Below, in pieces: positions 25,208-36,902 of a DNA stretch of 64,000 nt. The position numbers were made by a program, and so were the translations under genes. Under the pieces are notes generated by a model. That model ran no database searches and was not told the origin of the DNA. It saw only the letters and a list, made by a program, of their open reading frames with translations. The first letter of the stretch is position 1; each line of letters starts with the position of its first letter. Source of the DNA: Phanerochaete sordida (Eukaryota > Basidiomycota > Agaricomycetes > Polyporales > Phanerochaetaceae); the NCBI GenBank assembly GCA_019973155.2, contig BPQB01000010.1, positions 62,001 to 126,000 on the forward strand, given 5' to 3'.

Positions 25208-28200
25208 TCAAGAAGTGGACACATTGAAGAATCCGAGCTGGTAATCGTTCTGCTGCGACCCCATCCAGGCAAATCCTACAAAACAACAACGATCAGTTCG
25301 CGTCACAAATGAGGTTCCGCGGCGCAACTCACCAGGAACACCCATTATAGCCGAATCCGCCATCGACGGCAACAGCTCGTTGAACGGCAGCGGCGGGGCG
25401 AAGAACGGCGAGGAGACGTCCATCGCGAGGACGTCCGGCTCCTGCGAGAACGGCACGTAGTTCTCGAGCAGCGCCGACGGCGACGTCTCCGGCTCGGGCG
25501 ACAGGGACGGCCTGGCGCTGGACGGGGTCGACGACGACGGGCGCGCGGCGAGCGCGCTGCCGTGGAGCTCGACCTTGGGCACCATCGGCGACTCGGACTT
25601 GGCCTTGAGCGGCTTGCGCGCGGCGGCCGGCGAGCGGTCGAGGCGCGCGGCGGCCTTGTCGAGGAGGCCCTTCAGGAAGCGCGAGTAGAGCTTCGGGGAG
25701 TGTTGCTCGTCGATCGCGACCTCGGGCGAGCCGAGCAGGTCGATGACCTGCTGCACGCGCTCGCGGATCTGCTGCCGCTGCGTGCTGTCGAGGTAGGAGG
25801 AGTAGCGGGGTTGGAGCAGCTTGATGAGGAACGCGGAAGCAAATGTGACGAAGACGCTCTGTGCCTCTGGGCCGTGGCGGAGGAAGATCTCTGCAACAAA
25901 GGGTAAGCTGCTGCTCAAAGATCCAAAGCAGGTCGAGCGACGTACTCTGATCTTCCACACCGATCTCATCGAAAATAGAGGCCAGAACATCCATGGCGGC
26001 ACGCAGGCACTGTAAAGCAGGTCAGCGACAGTATTGTGAAGGCACGGACTGGAGCGCACCCTGTTCAAGAGATCCACATCGCGGCCGAGATTGCTCTTGC
26101 CGAACGCGTACTGGAAGCCCCACGAGAGGACCGTCGTGCGCGCATAGCTGTACGCCAGGCGGAGCAGGCCCGTGCGGAACTTGCACTGGCGGTCGTCCGG
26201 GTCGGTGTGCTCGCGGATGTGCACGGTCCAAGTGGCCCACGTCGCAGCGAGCTCGTCGTCGGTCCTGCTCGCGAGGTCCGCGATGTCGAGGTTCTTGTTG
26301 AAGCCCGTCGGGCTGTCCGGATCGCTGTTGATCTGGTTCCGGAAGCGGCCCATGATCGTGAGGTCCGCGTTGTAGCACGCGAGGTGGATGTCGAACCCGG
26401 GCATGTTGTACTCCGAGCTGTTCCACCACTCGCCCGAACGGTTCGCGACGTAGTCTGTGTTGCTGATGATCGGCCCCTTGCCGTACTGCGAGCCCGTCGA
26501 CCGGTCGAGGTTGAAGCAGTTCAGCCAGGCGCGTGTGCGGTTCAGCAGTACACGCGCGTGCATCTCGTTACGAGGCTTCGCGGTGACCGGATGATGCAGA
26601 TTAAGGTCCATCGCTATCCTGTTGGCACTGTCAGCGTACCGAAGCGGAGTTAAGGAGCGGGCAGACGTACCGTATGGCGACACCGAGATAGATCCAGCTG
26701 CGGTCATCTTCCCACTTCCTCGAGGGTACAGGGTACAGAGCAAGTAGGATGTAGGCGTGCACGACGTCCACGGACTTCTGGCCTCCGATGAGCGCGGTAC
26801 CTGCCGCGAGCCTGGCGAAGTGCATCGCCTTTTGGTAAAGGCCCGGCTTCTCGGTATGGAACCTTGATGCAATGCCACAGACTAGGCCGAGTCAGCAGGA
26901 TTCACAGAGAGACGAACTGCGGATACTCACTGACTGTGAACAAGAACGGGCTGTGCACGACAAGGTACTCCATCGTGTAAATGGCAGGGTCCAGCAAGCT
27001 CACGGACAAGTTCATGTAGTCCCAGTATCTGGAATACAGGCAGCTCATGAGTGGCCACAAGCGGAGAGGTAGGAATAATACCCACATTTGGATGAGCTGC
27101 TTGGCTTCGTCGATAGTGATCAACCCGCTGCGTAAGATGTGAGGCACGTCCTGCTCAGCAGGAGCCTTTTCTGGCGCGGAACCTTCTTGTATGCGGTTCA
27201 GCGCGAAGAACGGCAAGGACAGGTGGAACACTCACTTGGCAGGAAGAAATCAGGGTTCGCGAGGCCCACATCCTCGTCCTCATCATCGTCAGCCCCAACA
27301 CTGCTCTTCGACTTCATGCGCCTCAGCCCAGGACTGGTGTTCTTTAGGCTCAGATTCGCCATGAGACCGAAGGGCACAGCGGGGCTCGGAATCGTCGCGA
27401 CGAGCCGCTCCTTCCTGGGTCGCGCGTCCGAGTTGTTGGAGAGGCGGCGCACCGAGCTTGCGCGCTCCTCCGCGTCCTCGTCCGCGTCCTCAACAGTAAG
27501 CGCATACTCGTCGCTGTCTTCGTGAGCCTCGAGCTCGTGGTCGCTGCCCTCCTCGTCCGCGACGAGGTCTCCGCGCTCGACGCCGGAGCCGCCCATGTTA
27601 ATGTAGCCATCAAAGGCCTGGATGCTCTCGCGCGCCTTGGCGATCCAGTCCTGCATGTCCGCGGTCGACCGGAGCGTGCCCACGGTGCCGTCGTCGAGCT
27701 CCGGCGACATGAGCCGCGAGTCGGACATGGAGACGAAGGAGAAGTCCGTGGCCGAAGACGGGGACGGCGCGTTGGACGCGGACGCGGCCTGCGCGAGCTT
27801 GACGCGCCGATTTGCCTCCTCGAGCTGGGACATGAGCGTCTTGATCTTCTCCGCCTGCTCGCGGATCTGGGTGAGGAGCAGCTCGCGCTTCCTGTGGAAC
27901 GCTGTCAGCAAGTCTGCAGCGCACGGAAGCGGAGTCGGGGCGCGTACGGGGGCGGCTGGCGCTTCTTGCGCCCGGGGATCGTGCACTCGCCACCGCTGCG
28001 GTAGCAGCGCTTGCACGTCTCGGGGTCTTCCAGCGACGGCTCGCACCTGACCTTGAGGCCCTTGCAGCGCGTGCACGCCCTGGAGAACAGGACCTGAGTA
28101 AGAAGACGTAAGATCGAAGGCTTTACAAAGGATGCTTACGGTCGCTTGTTGGCGGCATCCGCCTTGCCCTGCCCACCCTCCTTCTCCTCCAAGCCGGGCT

Positions 28201-28765
28201 CATCGAACTCGGATGGGCGCTGCCTCTTCATGACGGGCTCGCCTGGCAGATTCGTGTTGATGCCTGGCGGGTATGGCGAGAAGCTTGCCGTGTATTGCTG
28301 CGGCGGAGAGCTGTAGGCATCACTGGGATCGTATGGACCTTGCGTGTGCGGCGGCGAGCCGTAGCTCTGTCCGAACATGGACCCATCGGGAGCGAAGCCG
28401 ATGTTGGGGGACGCGTGGATGCTGGACGGTCCAGCAAAGGGTTGATGTTGCTGGCCTGGGAACTGTGTCTGCTGTTGGGCGGCGCGTGAAGGCCCAGTAG
28501 GTTGGAAGTACGACTGCGCTCCGTGGGACGCGTTCATGGTGGGCTGTTGCGGCGGCTGCACGGTGAAGTTGAAGTCCTGAGTGTACGAGGGATCGAAGGG
28601 CGGGAAGCCGCCTGACGACGCCATCTGGCGGTGGGCCGAGGGGTCACTCATGCCGCCATGGGAGAGAGGATAGGCGTGCTGGTCGAGGGTGTCGTACTCC
28701 TCGAGCTGTGGAGGAACCTGCTGGTCGTTCCAGACGGCATTCATGTCGAAGGGCGGAGCAGACAT
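25208..28765 (-). CDS. Zn2Cys6 fungal transcription factor (prtT/Leu3-type)
   Basis: The start MSAPPFDMNAVW at 28765 opens a ~200-residue Gln/Pro/Ser-rich region. After an intron comes the zinc cluster CTRCKGLKVRCE...CKRCYRSGGEC near 28080-27970, with spacing C-x2-C-x6-C-x9-C-x2-C-x6-C. A basic RKKRQPPP linker and a coiled coil (REQAEKIKTLMSQLEEANRRV) for dimerisation follow. An acidic disordered stretch leads to the fungal-specific regulatory domain, including YLVVHSPFLFTV, CGIASRFH and MDLNLHH. The protein ends FFNVSTS at 25208. An in-frame intron at about 25273-25330 lies near the end. In basidiomycete genomes such proteins are often labelled activators of protease genes (prtT); the class is firm, the target genes are not. 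Confidence 0.85.
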
Positions 28766-30752
28766 GGGTGACGACTCCCGAATCTACGAAAGCGGATCCC
28801 ATATAAGCTCGCGCAAGGCCATGGGAAAGCTGCATGTGGACCTGCCTACGCGTCGGAGCTATGTCCGGCGGGTCGGGTGCACCGGCTGAGGCGTACTGGG
28901 GAAAGAGTTTGTGCACAGGATGTTCGTTGTTGTTTAAGAAGGCTGTGGCAAGGGCAAGGGTCGACAGAGAAGGCGGCACTGTGCGCTTGGTGGGGGTGCC
29001 AAATGAGGCGAACGATAGACGATCAAAAGGCCGGAAAGCTGTGCCAGGATCAGTGCAGATGCTGGAAACTTGGCCTGGAAAGGGCCCGTCGAGTGCCTGG
29101 GATAGCGGCGACCACGCGCGAGCAGCTGTGGGCGTACAGACACCGACGTCGCGGTCCTCGTCCAAGCTGCGGGAGACAGTGAGAGGCGTCCTTTTGTGTA
29201 GAGATACCCACGCTTGCTCACAAATATCCCCTGCCAGCATTGATGACTTCGGTCAGATGAGGATGCGGACAAAGCGGTGCGACCCCTGTGCAAGCGCTTC
29301 CTGTCTTCCTTTCCTCCTTTTCCTCCGGATGCCTCGCGTCTGGTCGCGTGTGCCGCGTGGCGACCATAACGGCGCTGGTCGATGCCATTCGGCGAGAGAA
29401 AGACGAGCAGCGGGGTGAGTTACATGAGAGGGTAGGAGGGGAAGATTAGAGTGTAACGCATGAATGTCTTGAGGTCGGCCTCTATATATTCTTCAGGTTT
29501 CAATATCACGTCGAAGAGGTGGATATGTCCAAAGAGGCCTCCCAAACGAGAGCGTTGGCTATCTCAATTCGATTCACGAGAGGACTGTCAGCGACGATGA
29601 TGATGTCAATGCCACAACAGAAGAGTGCGTCGATGTCCCAGAAGAGGGAAGGGCGGGGGAGGTATGCAGCCGGCATAGAGGCGCCTTGGCCCGCACCGCC
29701 ATCCTGTAGTCATCCTGTGCCCCCAGTGCAGAATATTTTCCACCATGACGTTCTGCTCCCTCTCTCTTCATGCCTGCCGCGGCGGGGCTGTACATTCGCG
29801 TATTCCTCCTTCACGTTCATTACCGGCACCGCGTCGCAAAAGCGTGTGATTTCAGTGCAGATCTTCGCGTCCTCTCCTGCGTCTCTGGCTTTGACGGAGC
29901 CCTTCGACAGATCCAATCTCTTGCCCGCAGCTTGGTCAGGTCGACGTATGCAAGTGCGCCTTGCTTTGCTCTTTTCTGTACGTGCTTGGCTGTCTATGTC
30001 CCCCGGGCAATCCCCGGAGCATATCGCTCAAAGTTATGTCTTCAACTCTGATGTGTTTGCACGCTATCCATGATGATTGTAACGCGTCGTTTCATGGTCT
30101 CGAAGGCGCAGAGGGTCGACTCGGAGAATGGGTCCATTACGAACCAGCAGAAGCCCAAATTGAGTACCGAATGGCAGGGCTTCTCCCGCGGGAACCATGA
30201 CAGTATCTGGCAGTGGAATACGAGGAATGCTCGTCCTCGTCTGTGTCTAACCCTGGCGGTATATAAGAGCTCTCGCGTCGACGAACTAACCACCACTGCC
30301 GTCTCGTCGTCGACAACGTCCGCGGGCCTGGGTTAGGGTCAGTGCCGCCGGGGCGCATCAGCGGCCATTGATGAGGGGATGCCGCGCTCGGCACTTTGCG
30401 TTGTGAGGGAGATGCGTTTCACGGCGGAGGCCAGGGCTGTCACCAACGTCCACCGACACCGGACACGCCTGTTTCTCTGCCTTCACCCCCGCCGCCCTCG
30501 CTGAGCCCGAGGTGCTGGACGCTACACTCCTTACCTCGCACGACGCGACACTCAGCCCTCCCGGTACGCGCTCGCAACGCCCGCCTTGCCGACAACTCTG
30601 ATTGATCCTTGTTCACAGGCTGTTACCCGTCCGTCCATCGAGCGACGCTCTTTTCCTCCCACCTGATCCTTCATTCTTTGCTCGAGCACTCACTGCGTGC
30701 CGGTGCAGGCTTATGCTCTTACAGTCGTCGCTCATTCCGTAAAGATATCATC
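28766..30752. other. 2-kb divergent intergenic region
   Basis: No supported gene. It separates the divergent transcription factor gene and the membrane protein gene, so it should contain both promoters and long leaders. TATA-like sequences occur at 29482-29490 and 30260-30267. Open frames at 28644-29240 (minus) and 29519-30073 (plus) have no motif and conflict with one another. Confidence 0.45.
30260..30267 (+). promoter_or_regulatory. TATA box candidate for the gene at 30753
   Basis: TATATAAG on the plus strand, 486 bp upstream of the start codon. The distance implies a long 5' leader, so this is only a candidate. Confidence 0.35.
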
Positions 30753-32204
30753 ATGCACCTCGACCGGCGAGTCGCAAGACACGACAAACGGCAAACACCC
30801 GTTCCCTCTATTTCCGGGTTCGATGGCGCAGTCACCGTTGGGCAGGCTTCTCCAACTGCCAGCGGGCTCATTCTCGCCAGTGGTACAGATGCAAACGATG
30901 GACCCCTCCCAACCGCCGCGCCCCCACTTGCGAGCGACTTCACGCCAACGGTGTCTGTCTCAACGCTGACTGATCCATTATCCTCCCCTCCGGCAGTAAC
31001 TTCCAACTCCGCTGCTTTGAAAGGGTCGTCCTCGTCGTCCTCTGTAGCCCTGTCTACGGTCATCGCCGCGTGCGTGGGAGCCTTCGCCGGTATGGCTCTG
31101 CTGGTCTGTATCTTCATCTGGTGGTCGCGACATCCGACCACGAAATCGCGCAACTTGCCACGGTCGCCCATGGCCGAGAACCGCAACGCGCGTGGAAGGG
31201 AGGAGCAGGAGAGGACGCGTAGTGGACTGTGGGATAGGTTGGACGAGAACAAGTGGGAGGGCGGCTCGGCGGCGGTGCAGCCAATGAGCCAGCAGGAAGC
31301 GGACGAGAAGAACTTCTCCATGTTCAAGAAGCGGTCGAACAGCACGCGCACGACGCGAACTGCCAAGGTCATGGAGGAACATGGCTTTGACCTGCCGCCG
31401 ATCGAAATCTCCAAGTACCATCCCGGGCTTGCGAAGGAGCTCGCCTTGGAGCAGCCCGAACGCCCGTACGCGGCTCGTCAAGAGAGCGGCGTCTCCTGGG
31501 ATGGCGAGACCCTTGGCGACGACTCCTTCCTTTCCCTGCGCTCCGTCCGGATCGAATCTGGCGCCATGTCGCCCACGATGGGCATGGCCAAGATGACACC
31601 ACCGGCGATGCCCTCACAGCTTCACCGCTGGGAGTCTGCCGAGGTGCTCACCATAGGCGACTCGCCCACAGCAGGCCCCTCCGAGATATCGAACCCGTTC
31701 TCCGACGCCTACGAAGACAAACGCAAAAGCCACTCTAACCCCTTCTTCAACGCGGGGGGCGTGAACCGAGTGGGGAGCCGCCGGAGCCGCAGCAACAGCC
31801 GCGGGCACGCGCGCCGGCCCAGTCGGAGCCAGTCCACCGTCCGCCCGCGCGTCGTCAGCGAGGTCGGGAGCACGATCGACCCCTTCGCGGACCTGGCCGA
31901 CCCGCCGCCCGCGATCGCGCTGCCGGACGTCGTGCTGCCCGATGGCACGGCGCACGAGCACAGCCTGTCGGTCACGAGCGAGGACGCGGAGGAGGCGTTC
32001 GTGGAGTCGGACCGCGCGATGCAGTCGCTCATCGCGGCGCTCGACCTCGGGCAGCAGTCGGACGACGCGCGCCTGCGCGTGCAGTCCACGCACTCCGCCG
32101 CGTCCGTGCAGCCGTCGCCCGCGTCGCGGTACTCCTTCCAGTCGGACGACGTCGGCGTCGCACGAGACTACCCGCCAAGCCCTGTGTCCCCGCAGGCCCG
32201 CTAA
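30753..32204 (+). CDS. single-pass membrane protein with long Ser-rich cytosolic tail, unknown function
   Basis: One uninterrupted frame of 483 residues. The N-terminus is Ser/Thr/Pro-rich, without a clear cleavable signal peptide, and has an early KRQ site. One transmembrane helix lies near residues 105-130 (TVIAACVGAFAGMALLVCIF) and is followed by WWSR. The rest is a charged, Ser/Arg-rich tail with motifs such as NPFSD and NPFFN, which resemble NPF endocytic adaptor motifs. The layout (short O-glycosylatable outside, one helix, long disordered inside) recalls fungal wall-stress sensors or polarity proteins, but no domain proves this. The start ATCATCATGC at 30753 is the first ATG of the folded part; the frame is open further upstream. 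Confidence 0.7.
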   Translation: MHLDRRVARHDKRQTPVPSISGFDGAVTVGQASPTASGLILASGTDANDGPLPTAAPPLASDFTPTVSVSTLTDPLSSPPAVTSNSAALKGSSSSSSVALSTVIAACVGAFAGMALLVCIFIWWSRHPTTKSRNLPRSPMAENRNARGREEQERTRSGLWDRLDENKWEGGSAAVQPMSQQEADEKNFSMFKKRSNSTRTTRTAKVMEEHGFDLPPIEISKYHPGLAKELALEQPERPYAARQESGVSWDGETLGDDSFLSLRSVRIESGAMSPTMGMAKMTPPAMPSQLHRWESAEVLTIGDSPTAGPSEISNPFSDAYEDKRKSHSNPFFNAGGVNRVGSRRSRSNSRGHARRPSRSQSTVRPRVVSEVGSTIDPFADLADPPPAIALPDVVLPDGTAHEHSLSVTSEDAEEAFVESDRAMQSLIAALDLGQQSDDARLRVQSTHSAASVQPSPASRYSFQSDDVGVARDYPPSPVSPQAR

Positions 32205-33349
32205 TCCTGCACTGTCGTCCCATGCTCGCGCCACCCACCCCTGCATGACCTGCTATCTTTATTACTCTGTACACGCTGTGAGCACCATCCGCCCCTGCTT
32301 TATCAGCCCGCACCTGCCCCACCCCCCGCCCGTCCTTTGCCCCCACACGATCCTTTGCCCCGCCTCTGCCTATCCGGCGCCCTTCTGTCGATCCGGAATC
32401 GCTTTCACATCCCCCGTTGACCGCAGCCCCACCCGTTATTGCGCGCGGCCTTGCTTGCCCCCCGTTGCGTCTGCCTTACCTTACCTTCACCCGCGCGCTT
32501 TTGTCTTGGTCCGCCGTCACCAACCCCCAAGTAGTTGTACATACCCTTAGGTCCCCGGTACACACTCCAGACGCGTCGCTCGTCGTGTACTATTCTGTTC
32601 TCTCACCCGTCGCAGCAAACTATTTATTGACACAGGCATCATGCCGAACTTTTGTTGGCCATCGAACGTTGTAGGACTGATGATTGTTGGGTTTGGATGT
32701 TCCGAGAAAGAACCAAGAGGACCTCGAGCCTGCGGTGCTCAGCTCAGTCTCAGCTGCGCGCGATGGTCGTCATGCGTTCCGTCACTTCGGTTTCGTAGAC
32801 GGCCTCCCGAGCCCGATGTGCGCTTTCAATACAGACGGGGCAGTGTGCCATCAATATTTGTGAGATACACAAGGACCTACAACTCCCTTGGTGCGTTTAT
32901 GGCCCGAAAAGCCTTTGAACGGGTGCTTTGGCAAGGACGAGATGTCGAGACAGGCCCACGGAGTGACTTGCCTTATATGGTGCGATCGGGCGGGTGAGAC
33001 AGAGCAACCATCGCGACCGTGCGGTTACCCTTTCCACCTCCTTGCCCTTCTCGCCTGCAGGGGCTACATAAAATCCTTCCCTCGCAGCGCCCCGCGCACC
33101 CTTTTTCTCGCACGTCCTCCACCCCCAGGCCCCTCCCCGCCGCCCCCGCGAGCCCGTCCGACGCGTCTGCACACCGCACACGCACCCTTCCACTCGTTTA
33201 TCACGACACTCGTTTGGCACGCCCCCGCCTGTCCTTACCTCAAATCGAAACCCTATACCCGCACCTTTACCCGCGCGAAGCCCCCCTCAAGCCCGCCAGA
33301 AGCACACACACACCCGCTCAGAAGCAGAACCAGACACAGAAGCACAAGC
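32205..33349. other. intergenic, pyrimidine-rich promoter region
   Basis: No gene seen. The 3' part (about 33100-33340) is very C-rich and T-poor in purines, as in many fungal core promoters and leaders, and ends in a CACACACACAC run just before the next start codon. Confidence 0.45.
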
Positions 33350-34386
33350 ATGCCGCCGTCCCTCTCACACGCCCTCCCGCTCGCGTCCCTCGCGCCGCTC
33401 GTGCGCCGCGCCGACACGCCCGACCAGGCCGCGGACGCCCAGAAGACGCTCACGCCGACGCTCATCGCGGGCATCGTCGTCGCCGCCGCCCTCGCGCTCG
33501 GCGTCGCCGTTGCCGTCGCGGTGCGCGTCGTGCGCAAGCGCGCGGGCGCGAAGCGCGAGGCCGCGCGCGGCGCCGCGTTCCTGAACGTCCGCGGGCTCGT
33601 GCGGGAGGACGACCAGAAGAGGTGCGTGCCGCGCGCCCGCCCGCTGTTACCTCCGCTCACGCGTCCCTTTCTCTGTGTGTGCGTGCGTGTGTGCGCGCGC
33701 GCAGCTTCGGCGTCGCGCTGCAGGGCAACCAGTTCTCGCGCGAGCAGATGACGGAGAGCGTCGTGCTGCCCGAGAAGGCCGTGATCCGCGCGGGCGGCGG
33801 CGACGCGCGGCAGGAGATCCTCTCGCACTACGCCGCGCAGGGCGCGCTCCCGAAGCCGTTCGCGCCGTTCATGGGCGCCGCGGGCGCGCTGCGCGCCGCG
33901 CCCGCCGAGGAGAAGGCCGCGCACCGCCAGAGCACGGCGTCCTGGATCTCGATCCCGCGCAACTCGCTGTTCGTCGCGAGCCGCCGCTCGTCTGTGGCGA
34001 GTGTCGCGAGCAGCGTCGGCCCTGGCCCCGGCGGCGACAAGCGCCGCATCCGCCAGGTGTTCAACCCCGTGCTGCCGGACGAGCTCGTCATCTCGTTGGG
34101 CGAGTCGCTCACTGGTGCGTGGGAAATTGTGCGAGGCTCCGTGTGTGCTCACGAGGTCTTGCCAGTCGTAAACTCGTTCGACGACGGCTGGTGCATCGTC
34201 GGCCGTGACAGCGTCTTCAACTCTGGCGAGGTCGAGCTCGGCGCGATCCCCGCCTGGTGCTTTATGAAGCCCGTGCAGGGGCTCCGCGCCGAGCGGCCCA
34301 TGCGCACCTCAAGTCTCGGTGTCACCGTCACCCTCGAGGCCGAGCCCGGCGCTCGCACCGATGTCATGTCCTGGTCCAACTTCTAG
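33350..34386 (+). CDS. membrane-anchored SH3-domain protein
   Basis: Three exons. The start MPPSLSHALPLASLAPLVRRAD at 33350 is followed by a strong transmembrane helix (LIAGIVVAAALALGVAVAVAV) and a basic stop-transfer (RVVRKRAGAKR). The intron at 33622-33704 joins QKR/S to FGVALQGNQFSREQ. A linker with IRQVFNPVLPDEL leads into an SH3 fold: ISLGESLTVVNSFDDGWCIVGR, where a second intron (from about 34113) splits LT and VVN, followed by GAIPAWCFMKP. This is the classic SH3 pattern ALYDY-like start, DDGW and P-x-x-Y/F end, with the first strand diverged. Single-helix proteins with a cytosolic SH3 domain are common in basidiomycetes and may recruit PxxP ligands to the membrane, as Sho1 does. Function inferred. 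Confidence 0.8.
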
Positions 34387-35433
34387 ACGCATACCCTGGA
34401 TACCCCCGCATACACCCGTCTCGACCACGCATAGAACCTTCACGTAGTGATGCTGTTGTATCACTACCCTTGCATAGGCAGCCTGGCGCTCTACGTTATC
34501 GCACGCTCTTGGCTTTCGTGTTGCTGGCGCATCTTCACCCTTGCTTATAGTTATCGTCACGGTTATATCGCTAGGATGGAGCTGGCCGGTCCTGGTGCTA
34601 CCCACTCGCTCTTCTTTATGTGCATTTTTGAACCCAGATCATGTTTGTTTAGAACCAAGAAAGTCGATGTGCTGTTGTAAGCTGCATTAATGACGACTAA
34701 GTACACTAGAAACCTTCACCGACGGCATGGCGACTGGTTATATGCTGGCGCTTCTCCTTCTAGCCGTTACGTAAGCAATTCCCCTCTGCTCTGCTCGAGG
34801 TCTTCGACTTGCCCTTCGTCCCCCATGGTAGATCCCCTCCTCCACCACCTTCCAGGTCAACACTCGTGGAGTTCATATAGCTGCCAGCTCGAGGTTGTCT
34901 GCGCTCCCTTGTAGCAGCGAGCGCGTGCGGCGTCCGATACACCGCACTCTGAACGTCCGCCGCGGTATCATTGGTGCCGCGTTGGTGATCTACACGGGGC
35001 CTGTATACGGCGACTGCTATGTTGTCTCGGCTCAGTGTGCTCGCTTAGGGGCGCCACAAAGCGAGCGCTCATGGCGACCGCTCTTCGTCTGCTTCCGTGA
35101 TGAGCAGCCCGCGGTAAGCTCTGCTTTTGAGTTGTGCCCGAGCTTGTTTAACTTTGTGTATAGTGCGGCGGAAAGAGGCTGTGCGGATCGCCCACAGGCC
35201 TCGGTAGAAACGACGCCCCGATCCGCGCACGCTAAATTTCGGGGCTGGGCGGCGCCACCCGCCGTGCCTGTGTGCCTGGATTTTGGCGTCCGTACAAAAC
35301 TCCTCAGCCGCCCTTGTTCGCGTTTTCTCGACTCGCCACTCGTCGCCCGTCGCCCTCCTTCCCGTCGCTCACCGCCTCAGGGCCTCCCGCCGTTCCCTGC
35401 ATCGCCAGCTCCTGTCCTACTGTCTTTTCAGAA
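34387..35433. other. intergenic region
   Basis: Holds the 3' end of the SH3 gene and the promoter of the secreted protein gene. The open frame across 34895-35542 has no recognisable motif. Confidence 0.45.
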
Positions 35434-36902
35434 ATGTTTCTCGGACGACTCCTCGCCAGCGTCGCGCTCTCGCTCGCCGTCGCGTCCAGCACCGGCGCTG
35501 TGCCCTCTGTGCCCGCCCAGGGTGTTGCTACGCGCGAGCTGACGTACTATCCCGCCGTGCGCGCCCTCAACCCTCTGCCGATGGTCGCCTCTAGGCATGC
35601 GAAGAGGATGACGAACGCGCAGAGGATGGCCAGGGGACTGCCCCCGAACGCGCCCCGCCGCAGGGCACCCGGTGCGTAACTCAGGAGGTCCTGCTCAGAT
35701 ATGACTCTGACACAGGGCACAGGCCAGCTGCGCGCGCGCACCTCGCCTACGCCGACCTCCGACTCCGCCTCCGCGACAGACTCCTCCACTCCCACCCCGC
35801 CCCCGACGTCGGCCTCGTCCTCTGACTCGAGCTCCGCGAGCTCCTCCGCCCCGTCCTCCTCGCCGTCGGACCCGAGCTCCGCCTCGAGCTCGTCCAGCGC
35901 GCCGCCCTCCTCGGCCTCGTCCTCGCCCTCCGCGGCGCCGACGTGCAGCACCGTCACGGGCCGCATCAGCTACGAGTACACGGACGCCGCGGGCTTCTCG
36001 CAGGGCGGCTGGCTCAGCGCCGCGGCGAGCGCGTTCGGCGAGTTCCCGCCCACGACCGACGGCGACGCCGCGCTCGTCCTGTCCTACGAGGTCTGCGGTA
36101 CGCCGGACGCAGACGCCGTCTACTCCTTCACGTCTTCGGTGCGCGCACCCCGTTGTTATGATGTGGAGCAGAACGCTGACGCGGCGCAGAACGGGTTCAC
36201 GAACTTCCCCATCCTCGCCGCGATCAACGGCTTCGCGAGCACGAGCACGAACCTCGGCCCCGGCTCGTACAACTACGCGTACATCGGCGCCACGGGCAAC
36301 GACGGTGCGCCCCTTCGCTCGCGCCCCGCGCTCCCCCCGCAGTACTGACCGCACGACCGCAGTGCCCGCGGGCCCCGCCGTGACGCAGCCGAACAGCTTC
36401 TCCGCGGCCGCGGGCGTGCCCGAGGGCGTCGAGACGACGATCTGGGCGGTCGGCGCGGGCAACAACCCGACGCTCACCCCGGTGTGGATCAACACGGACG
36501 GCAGTGCGTGCTCTCCCTCGTCGTGTGTGCCCCGGACGCTGACCGCGCGCCGCGCACTTGCAGCGCCCGCGAGCGTGCAACTCGCGTACGTGCCCGCGAG
36601 CAACGCGTTCGCGCTCGTCGGCGACATGGCGCAGTTCGACGCGAACTTTGGCACGGCGGACCCTGCGGTGAGTCGGGTTGCTGTTTGGGCGCGTCGCGCG
36701 GTGCTGACGCTGCGGCAGACGTTCTCGTTCGTTGTAGGCTCCCAGCACTAGTCTGGAGTGGGCGACAAGTACTGCAAGCAACTCTCACGCTGAATGTAGG
36801 TATCGTGCTCCGCCTATGGACACTCTATCTTTTCTGGACTATCTTCTCTCGTTACCACACTCGTTAGTAAGCCCACAGAACAATGTAGGCGAACTACTAT
36901 AG
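35434..36902 (+). CDS. secreted Ser/Thr-rich protein, unknown function
   Basis: The start at 35434 gives a clear signal peptide (MFLGRLLASVALSLAVASS). After a basic segment and an intron (35672-35722) comes a ~65-residue Ser/Pro/Thr-rich spacer, likely O-glycosylated. A folded C-terminal domain follows with CSTVTGRISY, SYEVCGTPDADAVY, GFTNFPILAAINGF and SVQLAYVPASNAFALV. Introns at about 36305-36361 and 36504-36561 are needed to keep the frame. The 3' end is uncertain: splicing at 36668-36735 in phase 0 leads to a stop at 36900-36902, but the last ~55 residues do not look conserved and the protein may end earlier. It may be a wall-associated or secreted protein; I do not recognise the family. 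Confidence 0.6.

Noticed and set aside
29519..30073. 184-codon plus-strand frame in the 2-kb spacer
   Set aside because: No motif, no signal peptide, and competing frames on the other strand; TATA-like sites nearby suggest promoter DNA.
32888..33349. Extension of the SH3 protein upstream of 33350 in the same frame
   Set aside because: The upstream part is promoter-like pyrimidine-rich DNA; the ATG at 33350 starts a sensible membrane-anchor protein.
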